The notes below the pieces were generated by a model, which was not told the origin of the DNA, searched no databases, and was given only the letters and a program-made list of their open reading frames with translations. Position numbers and translations under genes: made by a program. This document shows, piece after piece, positions 16,963-26,617 of a stretch of DNA of 64,000 nt; position 1 is the first letter of the stretch; each line of letters opens with the position of its first letter. Origin of the DNA: HXMU1428-3 sp965215715 (lineage in GTDB: Bacteria; Pseudomonadota; Alphaproteobacteria; Rhizobiales; HXMU1428-3). Where the stretch lies: contig OZ244129.1 of NCBI GenBank assembly GCA_965215715.1, positions 806,001 through 870,000 on the forward strand, given 5' to 3'.

Positions 16963-17364
16963 TTATCCTGCTTTATTTAAAATGTGTTTGTGCCAAATTT
17001 TTTTGATTTCATCTGATAAAGTCATTGGATTGAAAGGCTTCGGGATAACATCGAGCGCTCCCAAGTTTTTATAATTTTGAACCTCATGCGGTTGGACTTT
17101 AGCCGTCATGAAGATAACCGGCTTATATGTTAGTTTGGGCTTTTTGCGTAGTTGGCGAAATGTTTCCATACCATCCATGACTGGCATCATGACGTCGAGC
17201 AAAATCAGATCCGGGTCGAAGTCCGGAGCCTTTGCAATCGCGTCTTTACCGCACGAGCATACGTCTACCTCAAATCCCCCAATTGTTGTCAGTGCTAATT
17301 CTGCTATGGTTTGGATGTCGGGTTCATCTTCTACATAAGTGATCCGTGAAAGCTCTATTACCAC
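16963..17364 (-). CDS. Single-domain response regulator
   Basis: A 133-residue CheY-like receiver with no output domain. The acidic pocket is DEP near residues 13-15, the phosphoacceptor Asp57 is in LLDVMMPVMDG, the switch Thr is in FMTAK and the Lys is in IPKPF. The start is GTG 17364, with AGGAG seven bases upstream. Stand-alone receivers act as shuttles or by protein contact. It lies between the hybrid kinase and the Hpt gene in the same run. Confidence 0.87.
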   Translation of the reverse strand: MVIELSRITYVEDEPDIQTIAELALTTIGGFEVDVCSCGKDAIAKAPDFDPDLILLDVMMPVMDGMETFRQLRKKPKLTYKPVIFMTAKVQPHEVQNYKNLGALDVIPKPFNPMTLSDEIKKIWHKHILNKAG

Positions 17365-17403
17365 TGCTTTGCTCCTTTGTGTTGCATTTCCTAATTAAGT
17401 GGT

Positions 17404-20400
17404 TCATTGCATAAATGTTTGGTTTGTTTTCATCTTTTCATTTTTGGGATTGAGGAGGTGCTCAATTTGTCTTCGAAGGACTTCGTTCGTGGTAAAAGAC
17501 TTAACCAGGGCACCATCAATTTGAGCCGCAAGTTCTTCTGGAACTTCGTTTGTTGAAAACACAAGAATCTGTGGTGGGGTGTCACCATTGCTATTTATTG
17601 TTGGAAGGAGCTCTTCCCCAGATCCATCTGGTAAGTTCAGGTCTAGAATAACAAGCTGATAATCATTTTCTTCCAATAAGATGCGTGCTTCTAGACAACT
17701 ACCCGCGATGTCAATCACATCACTTTTGTGGACTAATGAGGTTATCTTGTTACGGTGCTCTTCGTCGTCTTCAATGCATAATATCCTGAGCTTTTTCTTA
17801 TTATTTGTTGTGGCAGCAAATTGTAAGCTTTTGCGCAAGCGCTTTATATCAACTGGTTTTTTCAAGCAGTCTACTACATTAAACACATTGCCATTTAGCA
17901 GGTCTTCATTTTCCTCAGCTTTGGCTGAAACGACCAAAATAGGTAATGCTGCAGTATCTGGCATTTCACGAAGTTCGCGAATAAGACTAACACCATCTTG
18001 CCCTGGCAAAGACAGATCGAGGGTCATCGCAGCAAATTGACCATCAGAAAGGAGTTTTTTTGCTTCTTTCGCATTCCGGCAAATTTCAGCTTCATACCCC
18101 AAACTTTCTGTGGTGAGACGTAGGAGCGAAGCCATATCCTCATCATCTTCACAAATGAGAATATCCTTTGCTGGTGACTCGCTTGTTAATGGAAGCTCAA
18201 TAGGTGCTGCTTCCGAAATTGGCAAATCAAAGAAAAAGGTCGTTCCTTCGCCTTCTTTTGTTTCAAAAGAAATTTTTCCGCCATGGGTTTCGATGATTTT
18301 TTTGGAAATTGCCAGGCCTAGGCCGGTGCCCCCTTGCGATTTTGTATCGGAGGAGTCAGCCTGAGCGAATTTTCCAAATATTTTTTTCTGAAATTCAAGT
18401 GGAATACCTGGGCCTTTGTCCGTAATAGAAATACGCACCATGTTTTCGTATATGTTTGTACTTATCGTGATGCTTTCTCCCTTAGGTGAGAATTTAGCAG
18501 CATTGGAGATTAAATTAGTGGTGACTTGTGCGATCCTGTCAGAATCTGCCTCTATGAAAATTTCATCTGAAATGGGTGCCATCTTGATATTAACGTCATA
18601 CTGGTTTGCATAAGACTTATTCGCTTCAATCACGCGTTCTAAAAACGGGGTAACTTCAAAGCGCTGGAAGTCGTATGCTATTTTCCCAGCTTCAATTTTC
18701 TCAATATCCAGGATATCGTTGATAAGCCTGATAAGCCGGTCGCTATTGTTATAAGCGATGTTGATCATAGCTGCTGCTTTTTCGGATAGATCCTCCACAA
18801 AGGTTGATTTTAATAAACCCAGTGATCCTTTTATTGAGGTTAAGGGCGTGCGCAGCTCATGGCTAACTGTAGACACAAACTCATTTTTTAATTTGTCAAT
18901 TTTCTTTTGTTGGGTAAGGTCTGTGAGGATCCCGATATATAAGTTTTTGTCTTGTAAATGTACTTCACTGACACTAAGGGAAACGGGCACCATCGACCCA
19001 TCTTTTCTCTTGGCCTGCACCTCTCGGGGTTTACCAATTATTTTGGCTTTTTTGGTGTAGTGATATGCTTTTAGATAGTTATCGTGTTCTTCCCTGTGAG
19101 GTGAGTCCATTATCATTTTAACATTAAAGCCAATTAATTCATTCTTGGAAAACCCGAGTAATTCGCTAGCGGCGGTATTGCTTTCGTGAATAATGCCTTG
19201 TTCGTCGATCGTAATAATGGTGCTAGGGGCAGCATCCATTATGGCTGCAATTCTTCTTTCTTTCTCTTCCAGGTGGGTTTGGCGTGCATCTAATGTGTTG
19301 GCCATCGCTATGAAGGATCGTGTAAGTTCCCCCACTTCGCCAGATTGCTCCTTCGGCCAGTTGAGAACGTTTACATGGGCACCGCGTTCCAGTTTGCTTG
19401 CTGCGCGTGTCAAATGTCTCAAAGGGCGAATAATAAGCTGGGCAGAAAGAAATGCGAATATTGCTCCAATAATTGCAATAATGAGAGCCACGAGAAAAGT
19501 TTCATTCCTTATTTTCTCATTATCTATCCCTAAGGTGCTTAAAGGAGATATCGCTGCGGTTATAAAAAAATGGTCGGGCGTTGTTGAATCTAAGTTGTAT
19601 TTTGACAGATAGACGAGTTGTTCAGTATTCGTGCTTGTTCGAAACGATGTATTTGGCTTATGAACATTCTTAAGGAAGGGTTTCATGTTCTCAAATTCAT
19701 CTTGAATTCGGGACCCTTTTTTAAGATTACTGCTATAGACCTTGCTAACATCAGGGTGAAACAAATAGTTGCCATTATGATTTGCGACAAAGAATTGTCG
19801 ATCCTTTGGAAATCTTTTGCTAATTGCCTCAAACACTTCTGTCATCAAGATGTTGATCACAATTATCCCAGATAAATTTGACTTGGGTCCATATACTGGT
19901 GTTGCAATACGCAAAACTGTTTGAGGTGGAACTTGGATCTCGCCATTTTCGCGGTTTAGGGATAGGTCTGACATGACCACGCTGTATTGGGGTGCTAAGA
20001 AAGTTTTGCGTGCAAAGGTGCTGTTGCCTTCTGTGTGAAGATTTTCTTTTTGAATGGGTCTGAATTTATCATCGTAAATATAGCCCCCAATAATTTTGCG
20101 ACCTTCATAGGCCACACGGATAAAGCGAATGTTCTGAATTTTACTATTCGTTTTGACTAACGACATAAAAATCTGTTCCAGTCGATTCTCTAATATCTGT
20201 GTTGTCGAATTATCCTTGGGATCCACGCCTCCATTTTCTGATGCTCTGATCAGACCTTTTATAGCGGGCATATCTACAAGTTGAAGCAGTTCACGACGCG
20301 CATAATTGATCTTATTTGAAATATGAAGGAAAGCTGCCTGTGTTTCAAAGGCCTGGACTTCAAGTTCTCGTTCGAGCTGAACTGCTTTGTAATTTTGATA

Positions 20401-20499
20401 TTGGATTACACTGACTGATATCGCAGTGCTGGAGACAAGTAGAATGGCAAACGCTAGGAAGCGATTTGTCATATTATTAAAATTTTTAATAAATTCCAT
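17404..20499 (-). CDS. Hybrid sensor histidine kinase (CACHE-HAMP-PAS-HK-REC-REC)
   Basis: Membrane sensor of 1031 residues from ATG 20499 (a TTG at 20505 is less likely). There are membrane segments at about 11-33 and 333-355 with a large periplasmic double-CACHE-like sensor between them, then HAMP (about 356-408) and a PAS domain (about 415-530). HisKA has the phospho-His in SHELRTP (His547). The ATPase domain shows NLISNAAKF, DKGPGIP and GGTGLGL. Two receivers follow, with Asp828 (TLDLSLPGQDG) and Asp953 (ILDLNLPDGSG). The second receiver keeps a Lys (LVKSF) but its switch position is altered. It is divergent from the REC-TackOD1 operon across 290 AT-rich bases. Confidence 0.9.
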   Translation of the reverse strand: MEFIKNFNNMTNRFLAFAILLVSSTAISVSVIQYQNYKAVQLERELEVQAFETQAAFLHISNKINYARRELLQLVDMPAIKGLIRASENGGVDPKDNSTTQILENRLEQIFMSLVKTNSKIQNIRFIRVAYEGRKIIGGYIYDDKFRPIQKENLHTEGNSTFARKTFLAPQYSVVMSDLSLNRENGEIQVPPQTVLRIATPVYGPKSNLSGIIVINILMTEVFEAISKRFPKDRQFFVANHNGNYLFHPDVSKVYSSNLKKGSRIQDEFENMKPFLKNVHKPNTSFRTSTNTEQLVYLSKYNLDSTTPDHFFITAAISPLSTLGIDNEKIRNETFLVALIIAIIGAIFAFLSAQLIIRPLRHLTRAASKLERGAHVNVLNWPKEQSGEVGELTRSFIAMANTLDARQTHLEEKERRIAAIMDAAPSTIITIDEQGIIHESNTAASELLGFSKNELIGFNVKMIMDSPHREEHDNYLKAYHYTKKAKIIGKPREVQAKRKDGSMVPVSLSVSEVHLQDKNLYIGILTDLTQQKKIDKLKNEFVSTVSHELRTPLTSIKGSLGLLKSTFVEDLSEKAAAMINIAYNNSDRLIRLINDILDIEKIEAGKIAYDFQRFEVTPFLERVIEANKSYANQYDVNIKMAPISDEIFIEADSDRIAQVTTNLISNAAKFSPKGESITISTNIYENMVRISITDKGPGIPLEFQKKIFGKFAQADSSDTKSQGGTGLGLAISKKIIETHGGKISFETKEGEGTTFFFDLPISEAAPIELPLTSESPAKDILICEDDEDMASLLRLTTESLGYEAEICRNAKEAKKLLSDGQFAAMTLDLSLPGQDGVSLIRELREMPDTAALPILVVSAKAEENEDLLNGNVFNVVDCLKKPVDIKRLRKSLQFAATTNNKKKLRILCIEDDEEHRNKITSLVHKSDVIDIAGSCLEARILLEENDYQLVILDLNLPDGSGEELLPTINSNGDTPPQILVFSTNEVPEELAAQIDGALVKSFTTNEVLRRQIEHLLNPKNEKMKTNQTFMQ

Positions 20500-20790
20500 G
20501 ACCAAATAAACACTTAATATAAATAAAAATATACACGGTACTATAAATTAAATCATTCAATATAGTAGTAAATTACAGGTTATTTGTTATCAAAGCATGA
20601 ACAGAGTAAGTACACTGACTATTTAATCGTAAATTTAATAAGTATACTGACGTAAATATACGATATATTCACCATATAGAACCACATTAATTAGTACCTA
20701 AAAGTACTTACATGGCTTTTATTTTTCTTTTGCCGTTCAACTTTTTCAAAGGCAGGCGTTAAGTAAAGTTTTCAAAAGGAATTAAGCCAT

Positions 20791-22599
20791 ATGGCAATGA
20801 GTGAACAAAGTAACCCCTCCGATCATAACCAGGGACATAAACTTATACTTGTCGCTGAAGATAGCTCCATTACTCAAGATTTATTGAAACTGGTGCTCAA
20901 TCAACGTGGCCATGAAGTACATCTTGTTGATGATGGGGCTGAGGCGTTAGACGCGCTTCAGAAAAACAATTATGACATCGCACTTGTAGACTTCCACCTA
21001 CCGGAGATGGATGGGCTGGAAGTTGTCTCATCCTATTATGAGCTTAATAGAGGCGAGCATCGTCCGTACTTTGTGGCGATTACGGCAGATATTGAGGGGT
21101 TGCTCCAGCACGAAAAGAATTGTGAAAAATTTGACAAGATTCTTCCAAAACCGGTTGATATTCAGGAAGTTTGTTCTGTCATAGACACCGCTCAGGTAGA
21201 GGATGCACATCAATATTCTGATTATTCGTTGGCAACAAATACAAATTCAGATGCGTCACTTCATCCAAATGAAGTGCAATCAGGAGAACGGGAAATCGCA
21301 TCATCACCAGTATTATCAATGGACTTTGATTTCTTGTGTTGGCCGGAGGACTTAAGTTCCAAACATATATCCACCCATGCTTTACATGCTTTACTTTCGC
21401 AAAAAACAATAGATGGAATCGTCATCAAAGAGCCGGCCAGTTACAGTGATCTCACCGTTCTGTGGCAGACTAAGGGGCTCCATTTGTTGCCAATTATCGA
21501 TCTAACTGGAACGCTGGGGAAAATGGCTGACTTGGATTGTTCAGCTCTTGGCTTTAGCGAATTAGACCAGGTTACTGCGTTGGTGGAGTCTTTTCATGAC
21601 CGTCGCGCTTACATCCATCGGGATGTGCTTTATAGTGATGATATGAGAGACAAGATTCTTGCTCGTATCTTTATCTCTAACGAGGGGCTTGAGCCAACTT
21701 ATGATGTATGCTCTAAGCTTCTCATAAGTTACAATATTTCTTTAGATCCTCAATTTGTTGCCAACGAGGCCCAAAAAATCTTAGAAAGCGGGTTTTTGTC
21801 ACCGTCTTTTTTTGATCGGGTGTATGAGTGCACAAATTGCGGTTCGGCTCATTTTAACGTGCGCGAAGAATGCCCTCAATGTCGCTCATCTCACCTTAGA
21901 GATGAATCCTATCTCCATCACTTTAGATGTGCATACCAGGGCCCTGAAATCGACTTTCGCCAAGGAGATGATCTCGTTTGCCCGAAATGTCGGCGCGAAG
22001 TTGGCCATTTTGGACGTGACTATGACAGACCAGGAACGATGGTGGTTTGTGAAACCTGTGGTCATACAACCTCAGAACCATCAGTTGGTTTTAAGTGTCT
22101 ATCGTGTTCAAGCCATATAGATGGAGATGCAATAGATACTCGGGATATTCATTCTTATACCCTTACCGAGCAGGCCAGCGGCTTTATCGAAGCAGGTAAA
22201 GCTTTCTTGGGCTTTGCTCAACAATCACTGAGGTTTTCTGAGTTGCCGCTAGAGTTGGTGGTATCGCTCAATGAAGAGGCCAAACGCTATAATGAAGGGG
22301 GGATAGGCTTTGCGCTCCTTGATATCTCTTATCAAAATGAACGCGAGATTGTACGAGAGCATGGCCCACGCCAATTTAACGATGCTCGGAAAATTGCTCT
22401 AGAGAACTTGCACAGTTATCTGTCTGATGACGCAAAAATCGTAAAAGGGCACGCCTATGATTTTGCCTTGTTAAAAAACACTGATCCTGACGAAGTGCGC
22501 AACGATTTGGAAAAACTAACCGAAAGCACAGTCAATGAAATCCGGTTAGACCTGGGGCTCTCGATTGCAGTGTTTGGTCCGGAGGATTTATCAGGATGA
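20791..22599 (+). CDS. Receiver-TackOD1-degenerate GGDEF regulator
   Basis: Cytoplasmic regulator of 602 residues. Residues about 16-130 form a receiver with Asp67 (ALVDFHLPEMDG) and Lys120 (LPKPV). Residues about 175-455 match the layout of the TackOD1 output domain and contain a multi-zinc-ribbon core: CTNC (347-350), CPQC (361-364), Cys380, CPKC (397-400), CETC (420-423), CLSC (436-439). The C-terminal part (about 480-600) has a GGDEF-like fold pattern without the GG[D/E]EF signature, so it is probably not a diguanylate cyclase. The stop overlaps the glycosyltransferase start by 4 bases, so the two are made together. Likely a phosphorylation-dependent controller of polysaccharide synthesis. 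Confidence 0.75.
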   Translation: MAMSEQSNPSDHNQGHKLILVAEDSSITQDLLKLVLNQRGHEVHLVDDGAEALDALQKNNYDIALVDFHLPEMDGLEVVSSYYELNRGEHRPYFVAITADIEGLLQHEKNCEKFDKILPKPVDIQEVCSVIDTAQVEDAHQYSDYSLATNTNSDASLHPNEVQSGEREIASSPVLSMDFDFLCWPEDLSSKHISTHALHALLSQKTIDGIVIKEPASYSDLTVLWQTKGLHLLPIIDLTGTLGKMADLDCSALGFSELDQVTALVESFHDRRAYIHRDVLYSDDMRDKILARIFISNEGLEPTYDVCSKLLISYNISLDPQFVANEAQKILESGFLSPSFFDRVYECTNCGSAHFNVREECPQCRSSHLRDESYLHHFRCAYQGPEIDFRQGDDLVCPKCRREVGHFGRDYDRPGTMVVCETCGHTTSEPSVGFKCLSCSSHIDGDAIDTRDIHSYTLTEQASGFIEAGKAFLGFAQQSLRFSELPLELVVSLNEEAKRYNEGGIGFALLDISYQNEREIVREHGPRQFNDARKIALENLHSYLSDDAKIVKGHAYDFALLKNTDPDEVRNDLEKLTESTVNEIRLDLGLSIAVFGPEDLSG

Positions 22600-23861
22600 T
22601 GGAGGTCATAGGTAATAGTCTTGCATACTTAGAGGCTCAATCATTTGCAGGGATTCTGGTGATATTCTGGTTTACGGCAATTTTTGAATTGCCTCGCTAT
22701 TGTTGTTCATTATTGGCAACGCTGTTCATGAACAGCAAACAAGATATTCGGGCTGATCAATTGCGATCTCTGGGTCGTATCAGTGTGCTCATTGTTGGGC
22801 ACAACGAAGAAAAGGTCATAGAAAGTTGTGTGCGTAATCTTTGGGAACAAAGCTTGCAACCTGATGAAATCATTGTTGTGAGCGATGGCTCAACCGATAA
22901 AATGGATGAGAAACTGAGAGAACTTTTGCGGTTGGGCCTTATTCAAAAAGCCCACTGTACTCATCTGAGAGCTGGCAAGTCAGCCGGTGTTAATCTTGCT
23001 ACCCGGCTAGCTAATGGTGACATACTCATAAATGTTGATTGTGATTGTTCTTTTGATCGACATGCTTTAAAGCACCTTGTCCAGCCATTTTTGAACCCAC
23101 AAGTTGGTGCGACAACAGGAAATATTTTTGTTCGAAATCAATTGCATACACTTATATCCGCATTTCAGGGCATTGAATATCTAATCAGTATTTCACTCGG
23201 CAGAAAAGGCTTGGCGTTAATTGATCAAGTTACCTGCGCTTCGGGTGCCTTTAGTGCATTTCGTGCAAAAGCTCTCAGTCAGGTTGGTGGATTGGATTCT
23301 GGTGGGGGTGAGGATTTGGATGTCACCTTGAGTTTGCGACGCGCTGGATGGCGCATCATGTTTGCATCTGAGGCCATTTGTTATACTGATGTACCCTCCA
23401 CACTGACGGCTTTTATCAAACAGCGTTTTCGTTGGGAGCGTGATGCGGTGAGGCTGCGCTATCGCAAGCATAACGGCTTTTTAAATCCTTTCTCTAAGCA
23501 ATTTAGCACAAAGGAATTGTTTCATGAGCTGGATTTTTTAATTTTCAATGTGTTGGGGGCAGCAATCTTACCGGTTTATTGTCTCTGGCTTTTTTCTCAA
23601 TATGGCGAATTGGCAATCATTCTTTTGATTGGTGTACAAATGGTATTGGCTGTGCTTGATATCTTGTTCTTGCTTACTGCTTTTTATTCCACGCCCAAAG
23701 CCAATAGTCTTTGTCTTCTTCCGTACGTTTTTGGGTACGGCTTCTTCAATGGAATTTTCATGCGCTTTGTACGGCTTTCTGCATACGTGCAAGAGTGGAT
23801 ATTTTATGCGTCTTATAAAGATCAATATGTGCCTGACAAAGTGCATTTAGTGAGGGGGTAA
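22596..23861 (+). CDS. Processive family-2 glycosyltransferase (polysaccharide synthase)
   Basis: Membrane-bound synthase of 421 residues in the cellulose/chitin/hyaluronan-synthase class. An N-terminal membrane helix (about 15-45) is followed by the GT2 domain with Asp97 (VSDGST), D148-x-D150 (DCDCSF), the base motif GGGED (238-240 region) and QRFRW (276-280), the mark of processive enzymes. Membrane helices follow at about 312-400. It would polymerise and export a beta-linked glycan from a UDP-sugar; the sugar cannot be read from sequence. It is translationally coupled to the TackOD1 regulator and is followed 2 bases later by a HlyD-like gene. Confidence 0.85.
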   Translation: MMEVIGNSLAYLEAQSFAGILVIFWFTAIFELPRYCCSLLATLFMNSKQDIRADQLRSLGRISVLIVGHNEEKVIESCVRNLWEQSLQPDEIIVVSDGSTDKMDEKLRELLRLGLIQKAHCTHLRAGKSAGVNLATRLANGDILINVDCDCSFDRHALKHLVQPFLNPQVGATTGNIFVRNQLHTLISAFQGIEYLISISLGRKGLALIDQVTCASGAFSAFRAKALSQVGGLDSGGGEDLDVTLSLRRAGWRIMFASEAICYTDVPSTLTAFIKQRFRWERDAVRLRYRKHNGFLNPFSKQFSTKELFHELDFLIFNVLGAAILPVYCLWLFSQYGELAIILLIGVQMVLAVLDILFLLTAFYSTPKANSLCLLPYVFGYGFFNGIFMRFVRLSAYVQEWIFYASYKDQYVPDKVHLVRG

Positions 23862-23863
23862 AT

Positions 23864-24856
23864 ATGCGGAAAATTAGAAAACGGCCAAGAGCCGACAAAT
23901 TGGAAAATCAAAAACGGAAACAGTCAAGCAATATAGGACGGCGGGTCTATCTTGCTGTTCTGGCTTTGTTTGCGCTAAGCTTGAGTAACTATATGTGGGG
24001 TGATTTTTTCATTCTGCGAGGGAATGGCTTGGTGCTCCGTGATCAGGCCGTTGTCGCGGCAACTTTTGTGGCACGTGTTTCCGATGTGTTTGTTGAAGAG
24101 GGGCAAAGCGTTCGCAAGGGCGATGTTTTGATGAAACTGGAATCAACAGAAGTTTTGGAACGTCTTGCTAATCTTTCTATCAAAGGCGCTGAGCTTAGTC
24201 AGCGGGCAGCGGAACTTCAGTTGCGGTCTCAAGTGGTGTTGCAGCTTCTGCCTCTTGCCTCCAAAAGGGAAATGGAAACTGATAAGATGCTTATCGATAT
24301 AAAAAACATGTCTGAACAAGGCCTGTTGACTTCTACGCGTTATGAACAAGCCTTAACAGCTAACTTCATAGCCCGTGAGGAATTGGTGAGGCTTTCAACA
24401 GAAAATAAGACATTAAGCACGCAAATATCTGCTCTGGGAATTGCACGACGAGATGCACAAAAAGCAGTCAAGAATTTAGAAGACCATTATTCTTCCGGTA
24501 TTATACGTGCGTCCAAAGCCGGTGTTGTTGGCATGGAAATTCCATGGGTTGGTAAAGTCTATCGGGCGGGTGTTCCTATGCTCTCAATCCTCGTGGGTGA
24601 GAATTATGTCCTTGCCTATCTTCCGAGCCGCTACTTGTTTTCGATACGTCCTGGTATGAAAGTTGTTGTCTCGAGTGGCAGACACCGCGATGAAGGGGTC
24701 ATTGAAGATATTCTTCCTGTTTCCGAAGCACTGCCTCGTGAGTTTCAAAATAACTTTAAGCCGACAGATCGAAGTCAGCTTGCTCGCATAAAGCTTTCTA
24801 ATAAAGTGAAATTTCCAACCTTTGAAAAAGTTGAGATATCGTTGAGTTATTTTTGA
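23864..24856 (+). CDS. HlyD/Alg44-like periplasmic adaptor of polysaccharide export
   Basis: A 330-residue protein with a basic cytoplasmic N-terminus (about 1-26), one membrane helix (about 27-48) and a periplasmic membrane-fusion fold. It shows a first biotinyl-lipoyl half (VVAATFVARVSDVFVEEGQ), an alpha-helical hairpin (about 100-205) and a second half (IIRASKAGVVGME), then a beta-barrel. There is no PilZ domain, unlike Alg44. Its place directly after a GT2 synthase suggests it guides the nascent glycan across the periplasm. Confidence 0.8.
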   Translation: MRKIRKRPRADKLENQKRKQSSNIGRRVYLAVLALFALSLSNYMWGDFFILRGNGLVLRDQAVVAATFVARVSDVFVEEGQSVRKGDVLMKLESTEVLERLANLSIKGAELSQRAAELQLRSQVVLQLLPLASKREMETDKMLIDIKNMSEQGLLTSTRYEQALTANFIAREELVRLSTENKTLSTQISALGIARRDAQKAVKNLEDHYSSGIIRASKAGVVGMEIPWVGKVYRAGVPMLSILVGENYVLAYLPSRYLFSIRPGMKVVVSSGRHRDEGVIEDILPVSEALPREFQNNFKPTDRSQLARIKLSNKVKFPTFEKVEISLSYF

Positions 24857-25133
24857 CTTAAATTTAGCTCTTATTTGCATATATACAGAGCCCTTAATCT
24901 ATTGTGAATACTCATAAATGGATTTGTCGGATCGTGTCGCGGCGGGTTTGTTTTGTGTGGCACAAGGGCAAAGTTTTTTCATGCTGGCTCTTTGTTTGCC
25001 AAGTCATTCAAATAGACCCAATAAATCTATTTCATTCAATCTCCCACCTGAACATATTGCAGTAGGTCAATCAGCTGGTTAGGCGTAGTTTTTTAACGTT
25101 TGAACCAATATGTTTTACTGGAGGTTTTGTCAG

Positions 25134-25334
25134 ATGAGCACAAACAAAGATGCCACTAGAATAGACCTAAGAGTTGTTCACTTATTGGCAAATTATGGAA
25201 CAGATGCCCCGGCCATTGCGCGCGAGCATATTAAGCGCTATCACGACGCCAAAGACTGGCGTAAAGAACAAGAATGGCTTTCCATTTATAGTGAAATTGT
25301 AAGCCTTGCCGATACGCATCAATTCCAATATTAG
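25134..25334 (+). CDS. Small conserved-looking protein, unknown
   Basis: A 66-residue product from ATG 25134, which has GGAGG nine bases upstream; an in-frame upstream start at 25110 has none. It is soluble and charged, with several Trp and a helix-rich pattern (HIKRYHDAKDWRKEQEWLSIYSEI). No membrane segment or known motif is visible. It stands alone between the polysaccharide operon and the haem cluster. Function unknown. Confidence 0.5.
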   Translation: MSTNKDATRIDLRVVHLLANYGTDAPAIAREHIKRYHDAKDWRKEQEWLSIYSEIVSLADTHQFQY

Positions 25335-25453
25335 CTTTTCTTACGTATAGCAATTCATTTTCACTCAACAATAATTTTTAACACAATGCATTTTTATCGC
25401 GCGGTTGTGTCGCGTATGTATAAAGCATGTTTTTTTTAAATTGATGGGTGATT

Positions 25454-25894
25454 ATGAAATTCTTTTATCTGCGGCTGGCCGTAATGGTGCTGGTTTTGTT
25501 TTCAGCTTTTGGCCTTCGGGCTGAAGAGGTGAAAAATACATTATCACAAACACTGTTTATTGAGCTCAATGCGCTAAACCAACAACAGCAATCTTGTCGT
25601 TTAAGTTTTGTCATGAAAAACAACCTTAATTCTGCAATTGAAGAGCTCGCGATGGAGGTTGTGCTGTTTAATCAATCACAGCAGGTGACCTCTATGCTCT
25701 TGATAAAAAGCCAAAAAATGCCTGTTCGCAAAACACTTGTGCGCCAGTATAGCCTTAAAAACACCCAATGTTCTTCTATTAGTCAAGTGCTCGTAAATGA
25801 TGTCAAAGTGTGCCGCGGGCAAAACTTGACCGGTGAGACATGCTTGCAAAGCCTTGATCTTTCTAGTCGAACCAGTGCTAAGTTAGGATCTTAA
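25454..25894 (+). CDS. Exported protein of the Ton/haem cluster, unknown
   Basis: A 146-residue protein with a clear signal peptide (about 1-23, ending LRAEE after a run of V/L). Four cysteines in the mature part could form two disulfides. The mature sequence looks like an immunoglobulin-like beta sandwich (alternating hydrophobics, LSFVMKNNLNSAIEELAMEVVLF). It ends 6 bases before exbB and is probably the first gene of the exbB-exbD-exbD-tonB transcript. No named family recognised; a periplasmic accessory of the Ton complex is a guess from position. Confidence 0.6.
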   Translation: MKFFYLRLAVMVLVLFSAFGLRAEEVKNTLSQTLFIELNALNQQQQSCRLSFVMKNNLNSAIEELAMEVVLFNQSQQVTSMLLIKSQKMPVRKTLVRQYSLKNTQCSSISQVLVNDVKVCRGQNLTGETCLQSLDLSSRTSAKLGS

Positions 25895-25900
25895 ACTGAT

Positions 25901-26617
25901 ATGGAATTTATCAAATCTTTATTACAAAGTTTAAATTTAATGCAAGCCTATCAATTCATCGAGCAGGGCGGCGCCGTTGTTGTTATTTTGCTTCTTTTGT
26001 CAATGTTTGCGACAACGCTGATTATCTTAAAAACCATCCAAATTTTTTGGTACGGGATCGGCCATAAATCAGGGGCAGAAAGTGCTGTTCAGCTTTGGTT
26101 GCAGGGGCGCTCTAAGGACGCTTACTCTCTGGTTGAAAAGTCCAGCAACCCAACCAGAATGGCTTTGGCGCATCTTATGCGCGGCTTAACTTTGGAGGGG
26201 TTGTCAAAAGAAGAGCTGCGTGAAGACGTTGAACGTGTGGCTCTGAAAGGGTTGGGGCAAGCGCGTGCTTTTCTGCGTCCTCTTGAAGCGGTTGTTCAAA
26301 TTGCGCCACTGCTGGGGCTTTTTGGCACTGTGCTTGGTATGATTGAAGCTTTTCAAACTTTGCAAAATGCTGGCAGTGAAGCTGACCCGGCTGTGCTTGC
26401 TGGTGGTATTTGGGTGGCTTTGCTGACAACAGCGGTGGGACTTGCTGTTGCCATTCCGGTTGCTTTCATTTTGTCTTGGTTTGAAGGACGTATCGAGGCG
26501 GAACGCTTAATGATGCAAGATGCGATCACCAGCCTGATGACTGGGCGTAAAACGCAAGCAAAAGAAAAGCAAACTTTAGCACCGGTACCAAACAAAGCGG
26601 TGAGCCATGCAACTTGA
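25901..26617 (+). CDS. exbB: ExbB/TolQ/MotA-family proton channel
   Basis: Inner-membrane subunit of 238 residues with three membrane helices (about 22-46, 133-160, 170-195). The family signature region is APLLGLFGTVLGMIEAFQ, and a second conserved stretch is LLTTAVGLAVAIPVAF. With ExbD it forms the proton-driven motor that powers TonB. The exbD start lies 11 bases inside its 3' end, indicating coupled translation. The haem-receptor genes downstream point to iron/haem uptake rather than Tol function. Confidence 0.92.
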   Translation: MEFIKSLLQSLNLMQAYQFIEQGGAVVVILLLLSMFATTLIILKTIQIFWYGIGHKSGAESAVQLWLQGRSKDAYSLVEKSSNPTRMALAHLMRGLTLEGLSKEELREDVERVALKGLGQARAFLRPLEAVVQIAPLLGLFGTVLGMIEAFQTLQNAGSEADPAVLAGGIWVALLTTAVGLAVAIPVAFILSWFEGRIEAERLMMQDAITSLMTGRKTQAKEKQTLAPVPNKAVSHAT

